A stretch of 8,485 bases of DNA from Actinomycetota bacterium (lineage in GTDB: Bacteria > Actinomycetota > Thermoleophilia > Gaiellales > Gaiellaceae). Shown one piece after another: positions 1 through 7,340 of the stretch. The notes beneath the pieces were generated by a model. That model made no database searches. It saw only the letters and a list, made by a program, of their open reading frames with translations, and had not been told where the DNA came from. Location: assembly GCA_019236545.1 (NCBI GenBank), contig JAFAIV010000283.1:1-8485 (forward strand), given 5' to 3'. The stretch's first letter is position 1; every line of letters starts with the position of its first letter. A program made the position numbers and the translations under genes.

Positions 1-5
1 CGCTG

Positions 6-266
6 ATGGCGCGCTACCAGGTGCTGCGCTGGCAGGAGGTGCCGACGGTCGTGCGCGCGTTCGCGGAGGACGGGTCGACGGTCTCGCGCCAGCTCGACCC
101 GTGGTTCCAGCAGGAGGTCGACCGCCGAGCGATGGCGCAGGGCCTCGTCGGGAGCGACGCGTACCTGGAGCAGTGGGCCTGGGACGAGCCGCGCGAGCGT
201 GACGGCGGGGTGGAGGAGACGCTGGACGCGGTGGTGGCGGAGTTGGAGGAAGAGTTCAGGGGCTAG
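6..266 (+). CDS. Small CvfC-like 'virulence factor' domain protein
   Basis: This 86-residue soluble protein looks like a complete example of the small domain named 'virulence factor' after staphylococcal CvfC. The typical features are an N-terminal ARYQVLRWQEVP segment, SRQLDPWFQQEVDRRAMAQGL, a GSDAYLEQW turn and an acidic C-terminus (VVAELEEEF). There is no signal peptide, membrane segment or obvious catalytic motif. The family name is historical; in environmental actinobacteria no virulence role is implied and the biochemical function is unknown to me. The ATG at 6 overlaps a possible stop codon of an upstream gene (TGATG, bases 4-8), which suggests the last gene of an operon entering from the left. 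The end is tail to tail with the HNH gene: bases 263-266 are CTAG, which holds both stop codons. The family call is from memory of the sequence pattern. Confidence 0.82.
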   Translation: MARYQVLRWQEVPTVVRAFAEDGSTVSRQLDPWFQQEVDRRAMAQGLVGSDAYLEQWAWDEPRERDGGVEETLDAVVAELEEEFRG

Positions 267-1159
267 CCGGCGGCCCGGAAGCGCTCGAAGCGCTCGGAGA
301 GGCGATCACGATCCGGCCGCCACACGCGGCGAGAAGGCAGCTCGATCGGCTTCGCATGGAACTGCTTCAGGAGGTCGAGCATCGGGCAGTCCTCGTCGTC
401 GAGCAGCCGCTTGGAGACGTGGACCGTGTAGTCCGGCGACACTCCGACGAGGTCCTGGTCGAAGGCGCGGTGATGGATGGAGCACAACGAGAGCCCGTTG
501 GAAACGACCGGCTCCCCGTGCTCTTCGAGGTCTGCGGCGATGTGCGCCGCATCTAGGAGTCGCGTCTCTTTCAAGCTGCAGATCGTGCATCGGCTGGAAT
601 AGGCAACGAGAACGCGGCCGCGGAATCGCGCCTGATGTAGGCGCACGCGCGTCTCGCGGACGGCATACCGCCGCTCCAGCGGATCATCCAGCAACACCGG
701 CTCCGGCTCGTCGAGCGGCCCGATCATGCGGCCGGGCGACACCAGCACGCGCCGCGTCATCGTGTCATCCGCGATGACGTAGGCCGGATAGACAGGGCGA
801 TAGAAGCCAGGTCGCGTTGCGATGAAGTAGACGAGAGGCGCGGCCTGTGCGAAAGCAGCCCGCAGCGCGCGATTGTCCGGCTGGTCGACCGAACCTGCCC
901 GGTACGCGTAATGGAAGCCGTCCGGCGTCTCCTCGTCGTCGTACGGCGAGTTCGCCGACGTATTGATGGCGAGCGCAGCGGCCCCGTCCTGCACTGCGGC
1001 CCGGTAGATGCCCTTCTGCGGCGACAGGAATGGGACGCGACGGCCACGGAACGCGAAACCACGGTCGAGCCCGTCGCGGTAGGGCACCTCTTCGCCGAAT
1101 GTCGCGCGGAGGACATCCATTGCGGCGAAGCAGGCGGTGCGCAGGCTCTCGTCGGCCAC
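263..1159 (-). CDS. HNH endonuclease (predicted restriction endonuclease type)
   Basis: A 298-residue protein with a C-terminal HNH (beta-beta-alpha-metal) nuclease module: the pair C191/C194 (CTIC), the motif DAAHI at 203-207 with the likely catalytic H206, N221, and C226-x2-H229-H230. The two cysteine pairs probably bind a structural zinc. The N-terminal 180 residues (PFLSPQKGIYRAA at 43-55, SPYDDE at 71-76, DGFHYAYR at 80-87) form the domain usually seen in predicted restriction endonucleases of this kind. I infer a DNA-recognition role; no methyltransferase or specificity subunit is in the window. The start is GTG at 1159, supported by GAGG eight bases upstream; ATG at codon 14 is the alternative. 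The gene is visibly less GC-rich in places (about 57% at 541-600) than its neighbours, which fits horizontal acquisition. It may be a stand-alone modification-dependent or defence nuclease, but the substrate is unproven. Confidence 0.88.
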   Translation of the reverse strand: MADESLRTACFAAMDVLRATFGEEVPYRDGLDRGFAFRGRRVPFLSPQKGIYRAAVQDGAAALAINTSANSPYDDEETPDGFHYAYRAGSVDQPDNRALRAAFAQAAPLVYFIATRPGFYRPVYPAYVIADDTMTRRVLVSPGRMIGPLDEPEPVLLDDPLERRYAVRETRVRLHQARFRGRVLVAYSSRCTICSLKETRLLDAAHIAADLEEHGEPVVSNGLSLCSIHHRAFDQDLVGVSPDYTVHVSKRLLDDEDCPMLDLLKQFHAKPIELPSRRVWRPDRDRLSERFERFRAAG

Positions 1160-1185
1160 GGGCCGATCCTCTCATCCGAAATGCA

Positions 1186-1211
1186 GAGCGGCGACCTCTC
1201 GGTCGCCGCTC
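1186..1211 (-). terminator. Perfect 11-bp hairpin between VOC and HNH genes
   Basis: Bases 1186-1196 (GAGCGGCGACC) and 1201-1211 (GGTCGCCGCTC) are exact inverted complements separated by four bases. Read on the minus strand, the direction of both flanking genes, the loop is GAGA, a GNRA tetraloop, and the stem is followed by TGCATTTCGG, so there is only a short T run. It lies 98 bases beyond the VOC stop codon and 26 bases before the HNH start codon. The best guess is a transcription terminator for the lysC cluster, or an RNA-stabilising 3' end. It could instead sit in the 5' leader of the HNH mRNA. Confidence 0.5.
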
Positions 1212-1309
1212 CAGTGAATCCAGCCGCAGGCCTGGTTGCCGTCAGTCCCCGCGGAAGTCGGGGCCAGTCTTGCGCCAGGCGGCCGCGGCCGCGTCACGCT
1301 TTCGGGGGA

Positions 1310-1714
1310 TCAGCGGTTCGGCTGGACGACCGTCAGTGAGTTGCCGTCCGGGTCGCGCACCCAGAACATCGGCGGTACCGGGGCGCCGTAGCGCGTGATC
1401 TCCGCGTCCACGTCGGCGCCGGCTGCCTTCAGCGCGGCGTGATCGGCCTCGACGTCGGTCGTGTCGAGGATGATCCCCGTCTCGACGCCTTCGGCCACGT
1501 CCGCCGGCGGACGCGGCGGGGTCAGGGCGATCGTCGTCGGGGCGCCCGCCACGGCCACCTCGATCCACCACGCTCCCGGGCCCATCGAGACGTCCACGAC
1601 CTTCTCGAGCCCGAGCATCCCGACGTAGAAGTCGAGCGCGCGCTCGCGGTCCGTGACCTGGACGACGACGCGGCCGACCTGCGTGAGCTTCAGCTTCGTC
1701 TCCACCTGCGACAT
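1310..1714 (-). CDS. VOC superfamily (glyoxalase/bleomycin-resistance fold) protein
   Basis: A 134-residue single-module protein of the vicinal oxygen chelate superfamily. The pattern is characteristic: VGRVVVQVTDRERALDFYVG at 13-32 (first beta-alpha-beta unit with the FY signature), IILDTTDVEADHAALKAAG in the second unit, and the closing FWVRDPDGNSLTVVQ. The usual metal ligands seem to be missing: the position of the first His is R15, and the Glu that normally follows the DPDGN loop is T128. It may therefore be a non-metal binding or sequestering protein rather than a glyoxalase. The ATG start has a strong Shine-Dalgarno (AGGAGG at 1721-1726, minus strand) six bases upstream. It begins 30 bases after the lysC stop on the same strand, so it is probably co-transcribed. 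The substrate cannot be told from sequence. Confidence 0.9.
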   Translation of the reverse strand: MSQVETKLKLTQVGRVVVQVTDRERALDFYVGMLGLEKVVDVSMGPGAWWIEVAVAGAPTTIALTPPRPPADVAEGVETGIILDTTDVEADHAALKAAGADVDAEITRYGAPVPPMFWVRDPDGNSLTVVQPNR

Positions 1715-1720
1715 CGTGCG

Positions 1721-1726
1721 CCTCCT
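1721..1726 (-). promoter_or_regulatory. Strong ribosome binding site of the VOC gene
   Basis: AGGAGG on the minus strand, six bases from the ATG at 1714. It fixes the start and shows that the VOC gene, unlike the overlapping genes upstream, recruits ribosomes independently. Confidence 0.8.
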
Positions 1727-1744
1727 GTCCGTGGGCTGTCGTCG

Positions 1745-3000
<1,256 letters not shown>

Positions 3001-3004
<4 letters not shown>

Positions 3005-5130
3005 AGGGCGCGCTCCAGGGCGGCGACGAGGATCTCGACGTGCTCCTCGCCCAAGACGAGCGGCGGGCGGATCTTCAGGACGTCGTCGTTCGGGCCCGTG
3101 CGGCCGACGAGGACGCCGTCGCGGCGGAGCGCGTTCACGACCTCGCGTGCACGTTCGGCGCTCTCCAGCTGGACGCCGACGAGCAGGCCGAACGCCCGCA
3201 CCTCGAGGCCGAGCGCGGCGATCCGGTCGCGGAGCAGAGAGCCGATGCGCGCTGCGTTCTCGACGAGGCGCTCGTCCTCGATCACATCGAGCACCGTGAG
3301 GGCGGCGCGCGCGGCGACCGGGTTGCCGCCGAAGGTGGAGAAGACGGTGCGCGCGAACGGGAAGCGCTCGACGAGCTCGCGCCTCGTCACGAGCGCGGCG
3401 ACCGGGTAGCCGTTCCCCATCGGCTTCCCGAGCGTGACGACGTCCGGCTCGATCCCGAGGGCGCGGTACGCCCAGAGGTCGAGTCCGCTTCGGCCGTGTC
3501 CGACCTGGACCTCGTCGGCGACGAAGATGCCTCCGGCGTCGCGCGTCGCGCGCGCGAGGGCCTGCGCGCGCTCGGCGCTCGCGGGCCGGATGCCGTCGCT
3601 CGTCAGCCCCGCGTCGAGGAAGGTCGCGGCGAGCGGCCGGTCGATCGCGATCTCGGCGAGGTCGGGTGCGACGCGGACGACGTGCGTGGGTGAGAAGCCG
3701 GGCGGCCACTCCTCCGGCGAGACGTCGGCGATCGCGTCCGTCACGCCGTGGTACGCGTGCTCGGTGATCAGCGCGCCGTCGTTGCCGGTGACGCCGCGCG
3801 CGATTCGCCAGGCGAGGTCGTTGGCCTCGCTCCCGGAGTTGACGAGCATCACCGTGTCGAAGCCGGGCATCGTCGCGAGCAGCCGCTCGCTGAGCTCGAC
3901 GAGCGGCTCGTAGAGGTAGCGCGCGTGCGTGTTCAGCGTGCGCGTCTGGCGGACGACGGCCTCCGTGACGCGCGGGTGGCAGTGGCCGACGACCGGGACG
4001 TTGTTGTAGGCGTCGAGGAGCCGGCGGCCGTCGGGCTCGATCAGCCAGACGCCCTCGCCGCGCGCGACGTGCACCGGCTCGTCGTACGTCAGCCGCGTCA
4101 GGAGCGCGCCCATCGCGGCGTCGCGGCGGCGCGCCAGCTCCGCCCGCGGGACGACCGGGCGGGCGGCGCCGAGCTCGCGCGACCAGCGGCCCGGATCCTC
4201 CCGCCAGAGCTCCAGCAGCGCCCACGAGTCGTCGTCCCAGGACTGGATGTACGCCGCGTTCTCCGGGTAGCGCGAGACCCGCCAGGCGCTGATCGTGACG
4301 ATGGCCGCAAGGCGGGTGGCGACGAGGTCGCCGAGCACCTCCAGCTCGTCCGGCTCCAGCGGCGAGCGCGACGTGTAGCCGTCGACGGCGAGCCGGGCGG
4401 CCCGGAAGACGTCGCCGCGCGGGCGGCCGCGCATGAGCGACGCAACGGCGACGGCGAGGTCTCCGACCCGTGCCGAGTGCATCACGTCGCCGAAGTCGAG
4501 GATCGCCGAGATCCGGCCGTGCTCGTCGAGGAGGACGTTGTCGAGGTTCAGGTCGCCGTGGACGATCTGCGCCGGCAGCAACGGCCAGCGCGGGACGACG
4601 CGCTCCTCATACCGGTCGAGCACGGCGTCGACGAGCGCGCGGCGGCCGACGAGCGCCGTGTGCGCGCGCAGGTCGAGCGCATGCGCGAGGTCCCAGAGCA
4701 GCTCGCGGCCGGCCGCCGGGTGGAAGAAGCCGCGCAGCGCGCGCGCGAGGCGCGCGTGCGTGACGCCGTAGTCGCGCAGCGCGCCGTCCGAGAGCTCCGG
4801 CCCGCCGTGGTGGCCGTGCCGCCGCTCGAAGAGGCGGACGAAGTGAGTCCCGTCTGGCCCGTCGAGCGTCGTCGACCCGAGCAGGCGCGCGACGGGCAGT
4901 TCCGGGTCGACGCGCTCGATGTGGGCGAGCGCCTTCGCCTCCAGGTCGAGGACGGCCGCGTCCTCGCCGAGGTTCGAGATCTTGAGGACTCCGTCGCCGA
5001 CGAGGAAGGTCTGGTCGCGCTCGCTGCCGAGGTCGCGCGCTTCGCCCTGGAGGCCGAACAGCTCGGCGCCGATGGCCGCGACCTCGTCGGGCGTGAAGCG
5101 CGGCGGCGTCGACTCGAGGACGGAGGTCAC
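3001..5130 (-). CDS. Fused APH-type kinase and class III PLP phospho-lyase/aminotransferase
   Basis: A 709-residue two-domain enzyme. Residues about 1-315 are an aminoglycoside-phosphotransferase/hydroxylysine-kinase-like fold: VLKIS at 48-52 (nucleotide-site lysine K50), the catalytic loop HGDLNLDN at 191-198 (D193, N198) and LDFGD at 211-215 (metal-binding D212). Residues about 335-709 are a class III (ornithine-transaminase-like) PLP domain: NNVPVVGHCHP at 376-386, NSGSEAND at 431-438, VADEVQVGHGRSG at 537-549 with D539, and the PLP lysine K569 in TLGKPMGNGYP. These motifs match the ethanolamine-phosphate/5-phosphohydroxylysine phospho-lyase branch better than classical transaminases. The expected chemistry is phosphorylation of an amino alcohol, then elimination of phosphate and ammonia to an aldehyde; the substrate is unknown. 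The start is GTG at 5130, overlapping the dehydrogenase stop as GTGA with GAGG seven bases upstream. No stop codon separates the domains, and the internal ATG at 4113 has no ribosome binding site, so a single polypeptide is likely. Substrate-level annotation is inference. Confidence 0.9.
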
Positions 5131-5918
5131 GCGAGCGCCTCGTAGACGTCGACGCCGTGGTGCTCCTGGATGACGTTGCCGCCGTCGACCACGAGCGTCT
5201 GGCCGGTGACGTAGCTCGCCTCCTCGGAGCAGAGGAACGCGACAGCCGCGGCGACCTCGTCGGGCGAGCCGGGGCGGCCGACGGGCGTGTGCCGGCCGGA
5301 CTCGAGCTCGTCCGGCTCGGAGGAGGCCGTCTCGATCCAGCCCGGCTGGACGGAGTTGACGGTGATCCCGTGGCGCCCGTGCTCGATCGCGAGCGTCCGC
5401 ATCAGGCCGTCGAGCGCGCCCTTCGCCGCGGCGTACGCGGCCGAGCCGGGCGCGGAGACGACCGGGCCGGTCACGGACGAGACCATCACGATGCGCCCGA
5501 AGCCGCGCTCGACCATCTCCGGGAGCACGGCGCGCGAGAGGTGGAACGCCGTCTTCAACGTGATCTCGAGCTGCCGCTGCAGCGTCTCCGGCTCCATCTC
5601 GAGGACGAGGCCGCCGACGCCGTTGTCGACGCCGCTCTGCGCCATCCCCGCGTTGTTGACGAGGATGTCGACCGGGCCGTTCGCCTCGCGCGCGGCCCGC
5701 GCGAGCTCGGCGGCCTGCTCCGGGTCGGTCAGGTCGGCGACGTGGGAGAAGGCGCCGATCTCCTCGGCGCGCTCGTGGATCCGGCCGGTCGTGGAGGTGA
5801 CGGTGACGCGCGCGCCCATGCGCGAGAGCAGGCGCGCGCACCCGAAGCCGATGCCCTCGGCGCTGCCCGCGCCCGTGACGAGCGCGTGCCGGTCGGCGAG
5901 CGAGAACGGGGCGGCCAC
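5127..5918 (-). CDS. Short-chain dehydrogenase/reductase (SDR, classical type)
   Basis: A 263-residue NAD(P)-dependent oxidoreductase of classical SDR length. The Rossmann motif is TGAGSAEGIG at 15-24 (slightly expanded from TGxxxGIG). Also visible are NNAG at 88-91, catalytic S148, and Y162-x3-K166 (YAAAK), followed by the PGWIET segment (192-197) and a VDGG C-terminal strand. The tetrad asparagine usually found in the alpha-4 helix (NL in FabG) is T120 here, which is atypical. The start is GTG at 5918, since there is no other start codon before M34. No useful Shine-Dalgarno precedes it, but a TAACCT box lies six bases upstream, suggesting a leaderless mRNA. The stop overlaps the kinase/lyase start by four bases, so the two are translationally coupled. 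It may oxidise or reduce an aldehyde, ketone or alcohol linked to that enzyme; the substrate cannot be read from sequence. Confidence 0.93.
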   Translation of the reverse strand: MAAPFSLADRHALVTGAGSAEGIGFGCARLLSRMGARVTVTSTTGRIHERAEEIGAFSHVADLTDPEQAAELARAAREANGPVDILVNNAGMAQSGVDNGVGGLVLEMEPETLQRQLEITLKTAFHLSRAVLPEMVERGFGRIVMVSSVTGPVVSAPGSAAYAAAKGALDGLMRTLAIEHGRHGITVNSVQPGWIETASSEPDELESGRHTPVGRPGSPDEVAAAVAFLCSEEASYVTGQTLVVDGGNVIQEHHGVDVYEALA

Positions 5919-5924
5919 GCCCCT

Positions 5925-5930
5925 AGGTTA
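5925..5930 (-). promoter_or_regulatory. Candidate -10 box for a leaderless dehydrogenase transcript
   Basis: TAACCT on the minus strand fits the actinobacterial TANNNT -10 pattern and ends six bases before the GTG at 5918, the spacing expected if transcription begins at the start codon. It overlaps the TAA stop codon of the small upstream ORF. I see no convincing -35 element. Confidence 0.4.
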
Positions 5931-6113
5931 GTGCTCTCCGCCCTCCCGGCCAGGCCACGGCTCGCTCGACGCGCCGCCGCCCTGCGCGTTGCTCGATATC
6001 TCCTCCTCGGCGCCCCCGACCGGGTGCGACACGGGGATGCCGCCCTCGACGACGTCGCGCGCCTCTTCGCGCCGCAGGCCCAACCATTGTTTGATTTGTT
6101 GCATGACTCCCAT
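5928..6113 (-). CDS. Small protein of unknown function (61 residues)
   Basis: I do not recognise this family. The likely protein begins MGVMQQIKQWLGLRREEARD: a short amphipathic helix with hydrophobic Met, Ile, Trp and Leu, followed by charged residues. It then runs into a glycine- and acid-rich, probably disordered tail ending GREGGEH. It has no membrane segment. The first codons (CAACAAATCAAACAA) are strikingly AT-rich for this genome, as is common just after real start codons in GC-rich bacteria. AGGA lies nine bases before ATG 6113 and is also part of a TAGGAT box. ATG 6104 and an upstream ATG at 6176 are alternatives. The stop is nine bases before the dehydrogenase start, so it could be the first gene of the lysC cluster. 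It may still be a chance ORF. Confidence 0.5.
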   Translation of the reverse strand: MGVMQQIKQWLGLRREEARDVVEGGIPVSHPVGGAEEEISSNAQGGGASSEPWPGREGGEH

Positions 6114-6121
6114 GTTGCGGG

Positions 6122-6127
6122 ATCCTA
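6122..6127 (-). promoter_or_regulatory. Candidate -10 box or Shine-Dalgarno of the small ORF
   Basis: TAGGAT on the minus strand ends eight bases before ATG 6113. It fits TANNNT for a leaderless transcript, while the AGGA it contains could instead be a ribosome binding site. The two readings exclude each other and cannot be separated by eye. Confidence 0.3.
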
Positions 6128-6168
6128 CGCGCAGGACAGCGTTGGCGTGCGTGGAAACGCGACCCGAC

Positions 6169-6549
6169 ATGGCCAAGAAGGAGCACTGGAAGGACGAGCC
6201 GGAGGAGCACGACTTCCCCGCCGCGGCCGACTACCTGAGCCTCGTGCTGCCGGACGCGGACGCCGGGCGGGTCGTCGACTCGCTTCAGGGCGCGCCACTC
6301 GTCCACCGCAAGGCGAAGGACCTCCTGCGCGCCAGCGGCCTGCCGCTGTTGAAGGAGGGCAGCCCGCACGTCGCGGCCGACCTCGCGAAGGTCCGCCGCG
6401 GCCAGCTCCTCTCGCCCGTCCTGCTCGTGCGCGGCCGCGCGCGCGACGGCGTGCCGCTGACCGTCGCCGACGGCTACCACCGCATCTGCGCGAGCTACCA
6501 CCTCGACGAGGACGCCGACATCCCCTGCCGGCTGGTCGACCTGCCATGA
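6169..6549 (+). CDS. Conserved actinobacterial protein with ParB-like DGYHR motif
   Basis: A 126-residue soluble protein that I recognise as a widespread but uncharacterised actinobacterial family. Hallmarks are HDFPAAADYLSL at 14-25, VHRKAKDLLRAS at 45-56, HVAADLAKVRRGQLLSPVLLVRG at 67-89 and the C-terminal ADGYHRICASYHL at 100-112, ending IPCRLVDLP. The DGYHR stretch resembles the phosphate-binding GxHR motif of ParB/sulfiredoxin-type folds. That suggests nucleotide binding, but no activity is established. The ATG at 6169 is chosen because MAKKEHWKD is the usual family start; translation upstream of it is low-complexity and unlike a protein. No strong Shine-Dalgarno is present. The stop overlaps the channel gene start as ATGA, so the two are translationally coupled. 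It is transcribed divergently from the small ORF across 55 bases. Confidence 0.88.
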   Translation: MAKKEHWKDEPEEHDFPAAADYLSLVLPDADAGRVVDSLQGAPLVHRKAKDLLRASGLPLLKEGSPHVAADLAKVRRGQLLSPVLLVRGRARDGVPLTVADGYHRICASYHLDEDADIPCRLVDLP

Positions 6550-7340
6550 GCGGTGCGGCGTGGTGGCGTCCGCTGCTCGTCCTCGAGCCGCCGGGGATCA
6601 CGGCCGTGGACGACCCGCTCCTCGAGTGGCGGCGGCTGTTCTCGGAGCTCTTCGGGACGTTCCTGCTCGTTCTCGCCGGCGCGGGCGCCGCGGTCGTCGG
6701 CGCGCGCGCGCACGGCGCGATCAGCCGCGAGGCTGCCGTCACGGCGCCGGGCCTGACCGTGCTCGCGATCATCCTGTTCATGGGCGCCGTCTCCGGCGCG
6801 CACCTCAACCCGGCCGTGACGCTCGCCTTCACGCTGCGCGGCGACTTCCTCTGGCGGCGGATGCCCGGCTACATCCTCATGCAGCTCGCGGGCGGGACGC
6901 TGGCGTGCACGTTCCTCTGGGGCGTGTACGGGAAGGTCGGCATGCTCGGCGCGACCGAGCCCGGCGCAGGCATCGCTGGGTGGCAGGCGATGCTGACCGA
7001 GGCCGTGCTCACGCTCGGGCTCGTCAGCACGATCCTCGGCACCGCCTCGCGCGCGCAGAACGTCGGTCCGCTCTCCGCGATCGCCGTCGGCGCCTACATC
7101 GTCCTCGCAGGCCTCTGGTCGAGCCCGATCAGCGGCGCGTCGATGAATCCCGCGCGGTCGTTCGCTCCCGACCTCGTGCTCGGCAACTTCGCGAACTACT
7201 GGGTCTACCTCGCCGGGCCGGCGATCGGCGGCGTGCTCGCCGTCGGCGCGGCCATCCTCCTGCGCGGGCGCGGCGGCGACCCGGGCGGCGTCGCCGCCGC
7301 CCAGGGGCGTCTCGACCGGCCGACGACGCTCCTCGGCTAG
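6546..7340 (+). CDS. MIP-family channel (aquaporin/glycerol facilitator-like)
   Basis: A 264-residue integral membrane channel with six likely transmembrane helices (roughly 32-52, 66-82, 105-127, 145-166, 174-192, 217-239) and two pore half-helices bearing SGAHLNPAVTL (NPA 88-90) and SGASMNPARSF (NPA 201-203). R204 is the conserved selectivity-filter arginine. By alignment from memory with E. coli AqpZ, the other filter positions are P68, G189 and A198 in place of Phe, His and Thr. This is neither the water-type nor the usual GlpF filter, and a wide pore is inferred. The first 28 residues are a hydrophilic N-terminal extension and the last 25 form a Gly/Arg-rich cytoplasmic tail. The ATG overlaps the previous stop (ATGA), and there is no Shine-Dalgarno of its own. 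The stop shares CTAG with leuA. The transported solute is unknown. Confidence 0.95.
   Translation: MSGAAWWRPLLVLEPPGITAVDDPLLEWRRLFSELFGTFLLVLAGAGAAVVGARAHGAISREAAVTAPGLTVLAIILFMGAVSGAHLNPAVTLAFTLRGDFLWRRMPGYILMQLAGGTLACTFLWGVYGKVGMLGATEPGAGIAGWQAMLTEAVLTLGLVSTILGTASRAQNVGPLSAIAVGAYIVLAGLWSSPISGASMNPARSFAPDLVLGNFANYWVYLAGPAIGGVLAVGAAILLRGRGGDPGGVAAAQGRLDRPTTLLG
7270..7300. other. Perfect 11-bp inverted repeat near the end of the channel gene
   Basis: Bases 7270-7280 (GCGGCGGCGAC) are the exact reverse complement of 7290-7300 around a nine-base loop. It lies 38 bases before the shared CTAG of two convergent genes, inside the coding sequence for the Gly-rich tail. No T run follows on either strand. 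It could slow or stop polymerase for one or both genes, or simply reflect GC-rich codons. Confidence 0.3.

Noticed and set aside
278..295. Tandem repeat of GAAGCGCTC
   Set aside because: Two copies only; they encode the repeated Glu-Arg-Phe near the HNH C-terminus and need no other explanation.
1160..1309. Possible tRNA or small RNA gene in the gap
   Set aside because: No acceptor stem or T-loop consensus could be assembled; the only clear structure is the 1186-1211 hairpin.
1242..1571. Minus-strand ORF whose tail (KRDAAAAAWRKTGPDFRGD) lies in the gap after the VOC gene
   Set aside because: Most of it is a shadow of the VOC gene in another frame. The tail alone has no start codon or ribosome binding site.
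4111..4113. Separate aminotransferase gene starting at the internal ATG
   Set aside because: No ribosome binding site precedes it and no stop codon interrupts the frame after the kinase domain, so a single fused protein is the better reading.
3005..4225. N-terminal extension of aspartokinase giving an 826-residue protein
   Set aside because: The extension is Arg/Pro-rich shadow translation of the kinase/lyase gene. The aspartokinase N-terminal strand must begin at GTG 3004.
3748..5145. 465-codon plus-strand ORF opposite the kinase/lyase gene
   Set aside because: Same antisense low-complexity pattern. The minus-strand frame has all the enzyme motifs.
5157..6545. Very long plus-strand open frame running antisense to the dehydrogenase and into the channel gene
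   Set aside because: Only the part from ATG 6546 encodes a recognisable protein (the MIP channel). The rest is Arg/Ala/Gly/Asp-rich shadow sequence opposite the dehydrogenase and the small ORF.
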